Positions 42,558 through 53,365 of a DNA stretch of 64,000 bases are shown here, in pieces. The stretch is from NCBI GenBank assembly GCA_030532575.1, contig JAUNKV010000006.1, positions 60,900 through 124,899 on the forward strand. Reading direction: 5' to 3'. Within the stretch, counting starts at the first letter, position 1; each line of letters begins with the position of its first letter. A model generated the notes under the pieces. It did no database searches and was not told the origin of the DNA. It saw only the letters and a program-made list of their open reading frames with translations. The DNA is from Propionibacteriaceae bacterium. Lineage in GTDB: Bacteria; Actinomycetota; Actinomycetes; Propionibacteriales; Propionibacteriaceae. The translations under genes and the position numbers were made by a program.

Positions 42558-44149
42558 TGGCCTCGCTGGCCGAGCGGCTCGACCTGCTGGAGGAGCTGAC
42601 CCGGCTCACCGAGCAGCGGGTACCGCCGGAGCTCACGGCGCGATCCCTCGAGCTGGCACAGCGTGCGGGTCAGCGGTTGCGGCTTGGGGAGCAGACCGTC
42701 GTCGCCCTGGCCGGGGCCACCGGATCGGGCAAGTCCTCGCTGACCAACGCCCTGGCAGGGGCCGAGATCACCACGGTCGGGGTGCGTCGTCCCACCACCT
42801 CCGAGACCCTGGCCATCAGCTTCGGGGCCTCCAACCCCGAGCTGCTGGACTGGCTGCGGATTCCGCGCCGCCACGAGGTCTCGGCGCCCGATCCCGGGCT
42901 CGGCCAGGTGGTGCTGCTGGACCTGCCGGACCACGACTCGGTTGCCACCGCGCACCGCGAGGAGGTGGACCGCCTGGTGGCGCTGGTCGATCAGTTCGTG
43001 TGGGTGCTCGACCCCGAGAAGTACGCCGACGACGCGGTGCACGCCGGGTACCTGCGCCCCCTGGCCGGGCACCGTGAGGTGGTGCGGGTGGTGCTGAACA
43101 AGGCGGATCGGCTGTCCCCGGCGGACCTGGCCGAGTGCCTGGCGGATCTGAACCGGCTCCTCGAGGCCGACGGCCTGGCCGGGGTTCCCTGCCAGGCGAC
43201 CTCCACCCGGACCGGGGCGGGGATCGAGGAACTGAGGCAGGAACTGGCCCGGATCGCCGCCCACAAGAGCGCAGCCCACGCCCGGCTGAGCGCCGACCTC
43301 GACCAGGTCGCAGCCGCCTTTGCCGAGGCCTGCCGGGGCGAGGTGGGGCAGGTCCCGCCGCGCGCCGTCGCCGCCCTCGAGGCAGCACTGTCCGCCGCAG
43401 CCGGGGTGCCGGAGGTGGTCCAGGCGGTCCATCAGGGGATGATCCATCGGGGCGCGCTCGCCACCGGGTGGCCGCTGGTCTCGTGGCTCAGGCGGCTCCG
43501 CCCCGACCCGCTGAAGAGGCTGCGGCTGGGGGAGGCCGAGGAGCAGCCCCTGCCCGGCCCCGTGACCGTGCGAAGCTCCCTGCCCGGGCGGGGAGCCATC
43601 GCGCAGGCTCGGCTGCGCACCGGGCTCCGGGAGTTCGCCGACGAGGCCAGCCGGGGCATGTCCTCCAGCTGGACCGAAGTAGCACAGCGTGCTGCCTTCA
43701 GTCGCGTCGAGCAGCTGCCGGACCTGCTGGACGAGGCCCTGGTGCGCACCGACCTGGGTACCAGGCGCATCCCCGCCTGGTGGCGGCTGGTGCGCATCCT
43801 GCAGTGGCTGCTCATCGTCTGCGTGGTGCTCGGGCTCGGCTGGCTGGGCATCAACGTGGCCCTGGCCTATTTCGGACTGCCCCCGCTGCCGACCGCCCCC
43901 ATCGGGCCGGAAGGGGGCCTGCGGATACCGACCCCGACCGTGATGTCGCTCGGCGGGTTGCTGCTCGGGCTGCTGCTGGGAGCCTTCGGGCGCGTCCTCA
44001 TCGGACTGGGTGCCAGGACAGCCGAGCGACGCGCCCGCCGTCGCCTCCACCGGGCCATCGGGCAGGTTGCGGAAAGCCACGTGGTCGAGCCGCTGGCCGC
44101 CGAACTGCAACGACTGACCAAGGCACAGCAGCTGATCCGGAAACTGTAG
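42557..44149 (+). CDS. membrane-associated GTPase (second of pair)
   Basis: 530 aa from ATG 42557, coupled as TGATG. P-loop GATGSGKSS at residues 53-61, the same GVRRPTTSET switch I, DLPDHDS switch II and a normal G4 LNKADR. Two transmembrane segments near the C-terminus (LLIVCVVLGLGWLGINVAL, LGGLLLGLLLGAFGRVLIGL). The shared GVRRPTT and D-x-PD motifs show that the two genes are paralogues. Role unknown; membrane remodelling or stress is the usual proposal for dynamin-like pairs. Confidence 0.85.
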   Translation: MASLAERLDLLEELTRLTEQRVPPELTARSLELAQRAGQRLRLGEQTVVALAGATGSGKSSLTNALAGAEITTVGVRRPTTSETLAISFGASNPELLDWLRIPRRHEVSAPDPGLGQVVLLDLPDHDSVATAHREEVDRLVALVDQFVWVLDPEKYADDAVHAGYLRPLAGHREVVRVVLNKADRLSPADLAECLADLNRLLEADGLAGVPCQATSTRTGAGIEELRQELARIAAHKSAAHARLSADLDQVAAAFAEACRGEVGQVPPRAVAALEAALSAAAGVPEVVQAVHQGMIHRGALATGWPLVSWLRRLRPDPLKRLRLGEAEEQPLPGPVTVRSSLPGRGAIAQARLRTGLREFADEASRGMSSSWTEVAQRAAFSRVEQLPDLLDEALVRTDLGTRRIPAWWRLVRILQWLLIVCVVLGLGWLGINVALAYFGLPPLPTAPIGPEGGLRIPTPTVMSLGGLLLGLLLGAFGRVLIGLGARTAERRARRRLHRAIGQVAESHVVEPLAAELQRLTKAQQLIRKL

Positions 44150-44194
44150 GAGACAGCTGGCATACTTGCCCACGGTCGAATCGAAGGGAAGTCA

Positions 44195-45877
<1,683 letters not shown>

Positions 45878-45880
45878 GTC

Positions 45881-47818
45881 GTGGCTGACCCGGCCAGCTA
45901 CCGGCCCAGGCCGGGCAGCATCCCCACGGCCCCGGGGGTGTACCGGTTCTTCGACGCCTTCGGCAACGTCATCTACGTCGGCAAGGCCAAGAACCTGCGT
46001 TCCCGCCTGAACTCCTACTTCGCCGACCCGGCGTTGCTGCACTTCCGCACCCAGACGATGGTGCGCACCGCCGCCCGGGTGGAGTGGACGGTGGTCGCCA
46101 ACGAGCTGGAGGCCCTCCAGCTGGAGTACACCTGGATCAAGCAGTTCGACCCGCGCTTCAACGTCAAGTACCGCGACGACAAGTCCTACCCGTGGCTGGC
46201 GGTCACGTGGAGTGACAGCTTCCCACGGGTGTTCGTGGGGCGCGGGGCGAAGCGACGGGGTACCCGCTACTTCGGGCCGTTCGGGCACGCCTGGGCGATC
46301 CGGGAGACCGTGGATGCGCTGCTTCGGGTGTTCCCGATGCGGTCCTGCAGCGACGGGGTGTTCAAGCGGGCGAAGGACTCCGGGCGGGCCTGCCTGCTGG
46401 GGGACATCGGGAAGTGTTCCGCGCCGTGCGTGGGCCGGGTGGGGCCGCAGCAGCACCGGGAGATCGCCGAGGGGTTCTGCCGGTTCATGGCGGGGGATTC
46501 GGATCAGATCGTCGCTGAGCTGGAGCACGAGATGTTGGCGGCCTCGGCGGAGCTGAACTTCGAGCGGGCCGCCGTGCTGCGCGACCAGCTGGCGGGCCTG
46601 AGGAAGGCCGGGGAGCGCAACACCGTCGTGCTTGCCGATGACACCGTGTGCGACGTGGTGGGTTTCGCCGACGACGGCCAGCAGGTCGCGGTGCAGATCT
46701 TCCACGTGCGGGCGGGGCGGATCGCGGGGGAGCGGGGTTGGATCGCCGACCGTGCGGATGACCGGGACCTGGCGGAGCTGCTGGAGCCGTTCCTGCTGCA
46801 GCTCTACGACGGCGGGAACCAGCCCCCGCCGCTGGTGCTGAGCTCGGTCCCGGCCGAGCCGGAACTGGTGGCGGTGCTGGAGGAGCTGCGCGGGGCGAAG
46901 GTGGAGGTGCGGGTGCCGATCCGGGGCGACAAGCGCGCGCTGCTGGACACGGTGCTGCGCAACGCCCAGCTGGCCCTGGAACAGCAGGCCACGAAGCGTG
47001 CCTCCGACCTGACCACCCGCAACGCGGCTCTGGAGGAGATCGCGGAGGCGCTCGGCCTGCCCGAGCCGCCGCTTCGGATCGAGTGTTTCGACATCTCCCA
47101 CACCCAGGGTGTGGAGGTGGTGGGCTCGATGGTGGTCTTCGAGGACGGGCTGGCGAAGAAGTCGGACTACCGCCGTTTCATCATCAAGAGCTTCGAGGGA
47201 TCGGATGATCTGCGGGCGATGGATGAGGTGCTGACCCGAAGGCTGGGCAGGCTGCTCGACGAGCGGGGCGGCGACGACGACGGGGAGGGCCCGCTCTTGA
47301 TCGACCCGACGACGGGCGCGCCCCGACGCTTCGCCTACGCCCCGGCGCTCATCGTCGTCGATGGCGGGGCCCCGCAGGTGGCGGCCGCGGCGAGGGTGCT
47401 GGATGAGCTGGGGCTGAGCGGGGAGATCGCGCTGTGCGGCCTGGCGAAGCGGTTGGAGGAGGTGTGGCTGCCGGGCGAGGAGTACCCGGTGATCCTGCCG
47501 CGCGCCTCCGAGGGGCTCTACCTGCTGCAGCGGCTGCGCGACGAGGCCCACCGGTTCGCGATCACCCACCACCGGGGGCGGCGGTCGAGGACGATGCTGG
47601 CCTCGGCCCTGGACCAGGTGTCGGGGCTGGGCGAGATGCGCCGCAAGGCCCTGGTCACCCACTTCGGTTCGATCAAGAAGCTGCGCGAGGCCAGCGTCGA
47701 GGAGATCGCGAAGGTGCCGGGTTTCGGCCCGAAGCTCGCAGCGACGGTGCACCAGGCGGTCGCAGGTACAGCAGGCGAGGCCATCAACCTCACCACCGGC
47801 GAGGTCACCGAGACCTGA
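45881..47818 (+). CDS. uvrC: excinuclease ABC subunit C
   Basis: 645 aa. GIY-YIG-type nuclease at residues 10-100 ([26 protein letters not shown]), UVR domain ([20 protein letters not shown]), RNase H-like C-terminal nuclease ([28 protein letters not shown]) and helix-hairpin-helix end ([15 protein letters not shown]). UvrC makes both nicks in nucleotide excision repair. GTG 45881. Its terminator stem covers the stop codon. Confidence 0.97.
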   Translation: MADPASYRPRPGSIPTAPGVYRFFDAFGNVIYVGKAKNLRSRLNSYFADPALLHFRTQTMVRTAARVEWTVVANELEALQLEYTWIKQFDPRFNVKYRDDKSYPWLAVTWSDSFPRVFVGRGAKRRGTRYFGPFGHAWAIRETVDALLRVFPMRSCSDGVFKRAKDSGRACLLGDIGKCSAPCVGRVGPQQHREIAEGFCRFMAGDSDQIVAELEHEMLAASAELNFERAAVLRDQLAGLRKAGERNTVVLADDTVCDVVGFADDGQQVAVQIFHVRAGRIAGERGWIADRADDRDLAELLEPFLLQLYDGGNQPPPLVLSSVPAEPELVAVLEELRGAKVEVRVPIRGDKRALLDTVLRNAQLALEQQATKRASDLTTRNAALEEIAEALGLPEPPLRIECFDISHTQGVEVVGSMVVFEDGLAKKSDYRRFIIKSFEGSDDLRAMDEVLTRRLGRLLDERGGDDDGEGPLLIDPTTGAPRRFAYAPALIVVDGGAPQVAAAARVLDELGLSGEIALCGLAKRLEEVWLPGEEYPVILPRASEGLYLLQRLRDEAHRFAITHHRGRRSRTMLASALDQVSGLGEMRRKALVTHFGSIKKLREASVEEIAKVPGFGPKLAATVHQAVAGTAGEAINLTTGEVTET

Positions 47819-47846
47819 GGGGCCACCCGGTGCCCCCTCAGGTCTC
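47810..47846 (+). terminator. terminator overlapping the uvrC stop codon
   Basis: GAGACCTGAGGGG (47810-47822) pairs exactly with CCCCTCAGGTCTC (47834-47846). The left arm contains the uvrC TGA. Confidence 0.75.
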
Positions 47847-47856
47847 GACACGGGGG

Positions 47857-48368
47857 TCAGCCGAGTTCGCCCACCTCTGCCGCCGGGAGGGTGTTGCCCG
47901 GCAGCGGGCGCAGGGTGTCGCCCTCCCTCTCGTAGACCGACTGGACGGGGTTCAGGAAACTGGCCGGGTGGTCGTCGTGGACCTCCAGGAAGAGCACGTA
48001 GGACTTCCTCTGCTCCAGCAGGATGCCCGTTGGGGTGGTGTAGCGGGTGCCCTGGTGCACCCCGCCGAGTTCGCCCACCTCGACGGTCGTGCGCGGGAGG
48101 GCTGTCCCCTGCAAGACGCGCTCGACGTACACCGCGTGGACGGTGTGCACCATCGGCGACGGCGCCTCATCGGCCGAGGAGGTCAAGGCGGCGTCGAGGA
48201 CGTGACGGTGCCCTCGAGCACCAGATCGGCGGCCTCCCACAGCTCCCGGGCCGAGGAGAACTCCGGGTGCAGCGGGTTGTACCCGACCTCCGGGACCGGG
48301 GCAGTGCAGGCCGACACCGTGAACAGCGCGGCCAGGATCATCCAGATGGCGTGACGGTGGCTTCGCAT
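47857..48368 (-). pseudogene. frameshifted lipoprotein gene
   Basis: It opens at ATG 48368 with a signal peptide and lipobox (LFTVSAC), then reads AADLVLEGTVTSSTPP and stops at 48183. A one-base shift near 48185-48200 restores a second frame that continues LTSSADEAPSPMVHTVHAVYVERVLQG and runs to 47857. Together they would give about 170 aa. Family not recognised. It may be a true pseudogene or a sequencing error. Confidence 0.6.
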
Positions 48369-48412
48369 CGGTCACCTCCTCGTTCCCATCAATGTAGCGC
48401 GGCCCGATCTGA

Positions 48413-48600
48413 TAGCCTGCCGGTGAAGCTGGCACGGGAACCCGGTGGGAATCCGGGACTGACGCGCAGCGGTGACGGTGACGAACCTGTCGTGAGGCCA
48501 CTGGGGAGACCCGGGAAGGCGACGGGGGAGGGTGAGCCGGAGTCCGAAGACCGCAGCTTCGCGACTGTCGGTAGAGGGTCTCGCGTACGGACCCGTGGAC
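48413..48600 (+). promoter_or_regulatory. cobalamin (B12) riboswitch
   Basis: The aptamer core is clear: GGTGAAGCTGGCACGGGAA, then ACTGACGCGCAGCGGT, GCCACTG, GGGAAGGCGAC and the B12 box AGCCGGAGTCCGAAGACC. A downstream hairpin GGGTC/GACCC (48576-48594) just before the weak ribosome site of btuC is a plausible expression platform. It would shut off btuCDF when cobalamin is plentiful. Confidence 0.92.
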
Positions 48601-48613
48601 ACTGGAGTGATCC

Positions 48614-49675
48614 TTGGCTCACGTCACACCGGCCCGCAGGGTGGGCGCGTACCTGGCGCTGCCCATCGTCGTGGTCATCCTCGCCCTCACCGCACTCAGC
48701 GTGGTGTACTCGGTCAACATCGGCTCCGAGCAGCTGGACCGCGAGGCCATCTGGCAGGTGATCAGCAGCCGCCTGGCGGGCACCCCCAGCGACAACCGGG
48801 CCATCGAGGCCATCGTGTGGGAGCTGCGCCTGCCGCGTGCCCTGCTCGCCGTCATCGTTGGTGCCGGGCTCGGTATCGCGGGCTGCGGGATGCAGACCCT
48901 GGTGCGCAACCCCCTGGCCGACCCCTACCTGCTGGGCGTCTCCTCCGGGGCGGCGGTCGGGGCGACGGCGGTCATCACCTTCGGTGTGCTGTCCGGTTTC
49001 GGGCTGTGGGCCATCTCCGTCGGGGCCCTGCTCGGTTCCCTGGGGGCGGCACTGGCGGTCTACCTCGTCGCGATGGCCCAGGGCGGGCTGACCCCCATCC
49101 GGCTGGTGCTCTCCGGGGTGGTGCTGTCCTCGGCCTTCTCCGCCATCGCCAGCTTCCTCGTCTTCAAGGGACCCGACCCCCGTGCCGCCCAGTCGGTGCT
49201 GTTCTGGCTGCTCGGCAGCGTCTCCGGCGCCCAGTGGGACCGGCTGGCCCTGCCCGCCGCCGTCGTGCTCGGCTGCCTGCTGCTGCTCCTACTCGGTAGC
49301 GGCTGGTGCGACGCCCTGGCCTCCGGGCCGGATGCCGCAGCCGCCCTCGGGGTGCCGGTGAACCTGCTTCGGCAAGGACTGTTCCTGCTGCTCGCGGTCC
49401 TGGTCGGGGTGCTCGTCGCGGTGTCCGGCGGGATCGGCTTCGTCGGCCTGGTGATCCCCCACCTGTGCCGGATGGTCGTCGGCTCCCTGCACCGCCGCCT
49501 GCTCCCCGTCGCGGCCGCCGTCGGCGGGTTCTTCCTGCTGTGGGTGGACATCGCCTCCCGCGTCATCGTCGCCCCCGCCGAGGTGCCGCTCGGCGTGGTG
49601 ACCGGCCTGATCGGGGCCCCGGTGTTCCTCATCGTGATGGGACGACGCAGCTACGGCTTCGGAGGTGCGGCATGA
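48614..49675 (+). CDS. btuC: cobalamin ABC transporter permease
   Basis: 353 aa, about 9-10 transmembrane segments, FecCD/BtuC family (LRLPRALLAVIVGAGLGIAGCGMQ; NPLADPYLLGVSSGAA; GFVGLVIPHLCRMVVG). It starts at the TTG 48614 behind GGAG, with no better start nearby. The riboswitch immediately upstream supports cobalamin or a related corrinoid as substrate rather than heme or siderophore. Stop overlaps btuD (ATGA). Confidence 0.92.
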   Translation: MAHVTPARRVGAYLALPIVVVILALTALSVVYSVNIGSEQLDREAIWQVISSRLAGTPSDNRAIEAIVWELRLPRALLAVIVGAGLGIAGCGMQTLVRNPLADPYLLGVSSGAAVGATAVITFGVLSGFGLWAISVGALLGSLGAALAVYLVAMAQGGLTPIRLVLSGVVLSSAFSAIASFLVFKGPDPRAAQSVLFWLLGSVSGAQWDRLALPAAVVLGCLLLLLLGSGWCDALASGPDAAAALGVPVNLLRQGLFLLLAVLVGVLVAVSGGIGFVGLVIPHLCRMVVGSLHRRLLPVAAAVGGFFLLWVDIASRVIVAPAEVPLGVVTGLIGAPVFLIVMGRRSYGFGGAA

Positions 49676-50472
49676 CCACGCTGCGGGCTGAATCGCTCAG
49701 CTGCGCCATCGGCAGGCGTACCATCCTCACCGGCGTCGACCTGGAGGTCGAGCCCGGCACCATGACCGCCATCGTCGGGGTCAATGGCGTGGGCAAGTCC
49801 ACCCTGATGCGGGTGCTGGCAGGCATCCGGGGCGCCGCCGCGGGTCGGGTGCTGATCGACGGCGACGACCTGGCGGGGCTTAGCCCCAGGCAGCGGGCCC
49901 GCAGGTTGGCCTTCGTGGCCCAGGAGGAGACCCCGCCCGACGAGCTGACCCTGGCCGAGATGGTGGCGCTTGGGCGGCTGCCGCACCTGATGCCGTGGCA
50001 GATCGGCGGGGCCAAGGAGCGCTGCATCGTCGCCGAATGCCTGGAACTGGTGGGGCTGGCCGGGTTGGCTGAGCGCCGCTGCAACCAGCTCTCCGGCGGG
50101 GAGCGCCGCCGCGCGATGCTGGCCAAGGGGCTCGCCCAGCACACCGAGCTGCTGCTGCTCGACGAGCCCACCAATCACCTCGACGTCCACCACCAGCTGC
50201 ACCTGCTGGAGGTGATCCGCAGCACCGGCCGCACCGTCGTGGCCACCATCCACGACCTCGACCTGGCGATGGGCTGGTTCGATCAGGTGGTGATCCTGGC
50301 CGACGGCGGCATCCACGCCGTCGGCACCGCAGCCGAGGTCATGACCCCCGACAACCTGGAGGTCGCGTTCAACGTGCGCGCCCGACAGGTCCCGGCCCAG
50401 GGCGACGGGGTGCCCCACCTCGTCATGGATGGCCTCGTGCCAACTCCCGCACAAGGAAAGGAAGAACAATGA
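49672..50472 (+). CDS. btuD: cobalamin ABC transporter ATP-binding protein
   Basis: 266-aa ABC ATPase. P-loop VGVNGVGKST, Q-loop VAQEET, signature QLSGGERRRAML, Walker B LLLDEPTNHLD, H-switch TIHDLDL. It begins ATGA-coupled to btuC and overlaps btuF the same way, so the three importer parts are made in equal order. Confidence 0.93.
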   Translation: MTTLRAESLSCAIGRRTILTGVDLEVEPGTMTAIVGVNGVGKSTLMRVLAGIRGAAAGRVLIDGDDLAGLSPRQRARRLAFVAQEETPPDELTLAEMVALGRLPHLMPWQIGGAKERCIVAECLELVGLAGLAERRCNQLSGGERRRAMLAKGLAQHTELLLLDEPTNHLDVHHQLHLLEVIRSTGRTVVATIHDLDLAMGWFDQVVILADGGIHAVGTAAEVMTPDNLEVAFNVRARQVPAQGDGVPHLVMDGLVPTPAQGKEEQ

Positions 50473-51569
50473 TCCGTCGCCGCACCCGGGCCCTGGCCTG
50501 GCTGAGCGTCCCCGTCCTGGCGCTCAGCGCCTGCTCCGCCCCCGGCAGACCTGCTGTGGAGAGCACCTCCCCTGCCGCCAGCGCCTCGCAGACGATGGCC
50601 GGGGTCACCGTGACCAACTGTGGGCAGGAACTCACCCTCCCCGCGCAGGCCAGGAAGCTCTACGTCAACGACGGCAACATCATCGCCCTCGCGCTGGCCG
50701 CCGGGGCCGTCGACGAGATCACCGCCGTCAGCAGCATCGGCCGTGACCTGCCGATCCTCACCGCCAAGTACGGGCAGGAGACGGTGGGCAAGCTGAAGGA
50801 GGTCTCCCCGGAGTACCCGACGCTGGAGTCCGTGCTGGCCGCCTCCCCCGACCTGATGGTCGCCGGTTGGGGCTACGGGTTCTCCGAGGGCAAGAATCTC
50901 ACCCCCGACATCCTGAGTGAGAAGGGCATCCCCTCCTATCTGCTCACCGAGTCCTGCCGCAAGCAGGAGGGCAGCACCGAGCGCGGCATCGTCGATCCGT
51001 GGGAGGCGGTGCGCATCGACATCACCAACCTCGGGACACTGACCGGCCACGAGGACCAGGCCAAGGCCGTGGTCGAGGACATGGATGCCCGGCTGAAGGT
51101 GCTGGAGGCGGCACCGAAGCCGGAGAAGGCCCCAGTGGTCTTCCTCTTCGACTCCGCCAAGGATGCGGTGTTCACCAGCGGCTCGTTCGGGGCCCCGGAG
51201 GCCATCATCACCACCGCCGGCGGGGTGAATGCGACGGCGGACGTGGCCGACACCTGGGTCGAGGTCAGCTGGGAGAAGCTGGCGAACGCCAACCCCGACC
51301 TCATCGCCTTCGTCGAGTACCCGGGCCAGACCTACGAGGAGAAGGTGGAAATCCTGAAGAACCACCCGGCCGCCAAGGAACTGGACGCGGTCAAGCAGGA
51401 GCGTTTCCTCAACCTGCCCTACGCGATGTGGACCGAGAGCCCCATCAACATCGACGCCGCCGAGTACGTGCGCAAGACCTTCGAGAAGCACGCTCTGGCC
51501 CCGGCCTCCGAGGTGACCACCAAGCTCACGATGCCCGCCGAGGTTCCGGGCCAGGACAAGCTGCCCTGA
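50469..51569 (+). CDS. btuF: cobalamin ABC transporter substrate-binding lipoprotein
   Basis: 366 aa. Lipoprotein signal with ALSAC lipobox near residue 21, then a Ser-rich linker and the two-lobed class III binding-protein fold (ARKLYVNDGNIIALALAAGAVDEI; SPDLMVAGWGYGFSEGK; LANANPDLIAFVEYPG). It captures the corrinoid at the cell surface. ATG 50469 overlaps btuD. Confidence 0.9.
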   Translation: MIRRRTRALAWLSVPVLALSACSAPGRPAVESTSPAASASQTMAGVTVTNCGQELTLPAQARKLYVNDGNIIALALAAGAVDEITAVSSIGRDLPILTAKYGQETVGKLKEVSPEYPTLESVLAASPDLMVAGWGYGFSEGKNLTPDILSEKGIPSYLLTESCRKQEGSTERGIVDPWEAVRIDITNLGTLTGHEDQAKAVVEDMDARLKVLEAAPKPEKAPVVFLFDSAKDAVFTSGSFGAPEAIITTAGGVNATADVADTWVEVSWEKLANANPDLIAFVEYPGQTYEEKVEILKNHPAAKELDAVKQERFLNLPYAMWTESPINIDAAEYVRKTFEKHALAPASEVTTKLTMPAEVPGQDKLP

Positions 51570-51585
51570 ACCGCACCCGCTGAGC

Positions 51586-51627
51586 ACGGATCGGCCCTGC
51601 CCCATCACGAAGGCAGGGCCGATCCGT
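51586..51627. terminator. bidirectional terminator, 16-bp stem
   Basis: ACGGATCGGCCCTGCC pairs exactly with GGCAGGGCCGATCCGT across CCATCACGAA. It separates btuF from the convergent sugar-transport operon. Confidence 0.85.
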
Positions 51628-51633
51628 ATCGTC

Positions 51634-52467
51634 TCAGCCCTTGACGGCGCCTGCGACGAAGCCGGAGGTCATCCGGTGCTGCACCAGCAGGAACAGGATC
51701 ATCACGGGGACGGTGATGAGCACCGACCCGGCCATCACCCCGCCCCAGTCGAAGCCCCGAAGCCCCTGCTGGAAGGACTGCAGCCACAGCGGCAGGGTGA
51801 TCGCGGAGTTGCGGGAGAGGATGATGAGGGCCAGCGTGTACTCATTCCAGGCGTGCAGGAAGGAGAACACGCTCGTGGCCACCAGGCCGGGGGCCAGCAG
51901 CGGCAGCGTGACCTTCATCATCGCCTTCAGCCGGGAGCAGCCGTCCACCATCGCGGCCTCCTCCAACTCCAGCGGGACACCCGCGACGAAGCCCCGCATC
52001 ATCCACACCACGAAGGGCAGCAGCCCGGCGATGTAGAGCAGGGAGAGCCCCGTGATGGAATTGAGCAGGTTCCAGCCGTCGAGCATCCGGTACTGGGACA
52101 AGAAGGTGGCCTCGGCGGGGATCATCTGGATCACCAGGATGGCGACGATCATGGTGTTGCGGCCGACGAAGCGGAACCGGGTCAGGGCCAGCGCCGCCAG
52201 CAGGGACACCGTCGTGGTGGCGAACACCAGGATCAGGGCGATGCCAAGGGACATCCCCAGCGCCTGCCAGAACGTCTGATCGCTGAGAATTCGCTGGAAG
52301 TGCTCCAGCGTCGGCTGCGCGGGGAACAGCTGCGGCGGGGTGGTCAGCAGCAGACGCTCCGGCTGGAGGGACGAGTTCAGCATCCAGTAGACCGGCAGCG
52401 CCCACGCCGCGGCCGCCACCACGACCACGATGTTGACGATTGCCCTGGCCAGACGGTTTCGACGCAT
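51634..52467 (-). CDS. carbohydrate ABC transporter permease (MalG type)
   Basis: 277 aa with six hydrophobic segments. The EAA loop is EEAAMVDGCSRLKAMMKVTLPLL, typical of CUT1 inner-membrane components. ATG 52467 overlaps the upstream permease (TGATG). No ATPase gene lies in this operon, so a shared MsiK-type ATPase is likely. Confidence 0.93.
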   Translation of the reverse strand: MRRNRLARAIVNIVVVVAAAAWALPVYWMLNSSLQPERLLLTTPPQLFPAQPTLEHFQRILSDQTFWQALGMSLGIALILVFATTTVSLLAALALTRFRFVGRNTMIVAILVIQMIPAEATFLSQYRMLDGWNLLNSITGLSLLYIAGLLPFVVWMMRGFVAGVPLELEEAAMVDGCSRLKAMMKVTLPLLAPGLVATSVFSFLHAWNEYTLALIILSRNSAITLPLWLQSFQQGLRGFDWGGVMAGSVLITVPVMILFLLVQHRMTSGFVAGAVKG

Positions 52468-53363
52468 CAGTCGTCTCCTTTGGTGTAGAGCATGTGGATG
52501 TACTTGGCGGTGATGACGACGGTGATGAGCAGGATCACCGTCGCGATGGCGGAGGCGATGCCGTACTTGCTCTGCGAGATTCCCACCTGGTACACGTAGG
52601 TGCCCAGCAGGTTCGTCTCCGTGCTGATGCCGCCGGACTGCTGGAGCACGTGGATCTGGGTGAAGACCCTCAGGTCCCAGATGATCTGCAGGATTCCGAT
52701 CAGCGCCACGACGGGGGAGATGATCGGGTAGACCACGTGCCGCAGCCGCTTCCAGTAGCTGGCGCCGTCGATCTGGGCGGCCTCCAGCAGCGCGTCGTCC
52801 ACCTGCGTCAACGCCGCGTAGATGGAGATCGCCGCCAGCGGCATGGAGGCCCAGATGATGATGGTCGAGGCCACCAGGTGGAAGGTCCAGGGGCTGCTGG
52901 CCAGCCAGGAGAACCCGGTGAACTGCTCCAGGCCCAGCGTGGCCAGCACGAAGTTGAACAACCCCAGGTGCGGATCGACGAGCCACTGCCACACCGTGAG
53001 CGCAGCCAGCATCGGCATCGCCCACACCACGATGAAGGAGACGTTCAGCAGGGTCCTGGCCCAGGGGCTGGCCTCGCGCATGAGCAGAGCCAGCCCCAGG
53101 GCGAGCAGCATCGTCCACCCTGCCGTCCAGGCGCAGAAGGCCAGGGAGCGGCCGAGCACCGACCAGAAGTACGGGTCGCTCAGCACCTTGGTGTAGTTGC
53201 TGAGCCCGATCCACTCGGCCGGGGCCCCGAACTGCTGGGCCAGCCCGAAGTCGTGGAACGACAGGATGAACTGGTTGACCAGCGGGTAGCCGGAGAACAG
53301 CAGGACGAAGGCCACGGCCGGGACCAGCAGCAGGTAGGGGGTCAGATGCTTCAGTGTCTTCAT
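52467..53363 (-). CDS. carbohydrate ABC transporter permease (MalF type)
   Basis: 298 aa, six predicted membrane helices and the EAA motif LEAAQIDGASYWKRLRHVVYPII. The start ATG 53363 is 2 nt from the binding-protein stop. Partner of the MalG-type permease in a CUT1 importer; the sugar cannot be deduced. Confidence 0.93.
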   Translation of the reverse strand: MKTLKHLTPYLLLVPAVAFVLLFSGYPLVNQFILSFHDFGLAQQFGAPAEWIGLSNYTKVLSDPYFWSVLGRSLAFCAWTAGWTMLLALGLALLMREASPWARTLLNVSFIVVWAMPMLAALTVWQWLVDPHLGLFNFVLATLGLEQFTGFSWLASSPWTFHLVASTIIIWASMPLAAISIYAALTQVDDALLEAAQIDGASYWKRLRHVVYPIISPVVALIGILQIIWDLRVFTQIHVLQQSGGISTETNLLGTYVYQVGISQSKYGIASAIATVILLITVVITAKYIHMLYTKGDD

Positions 53364-53365
53364 CG

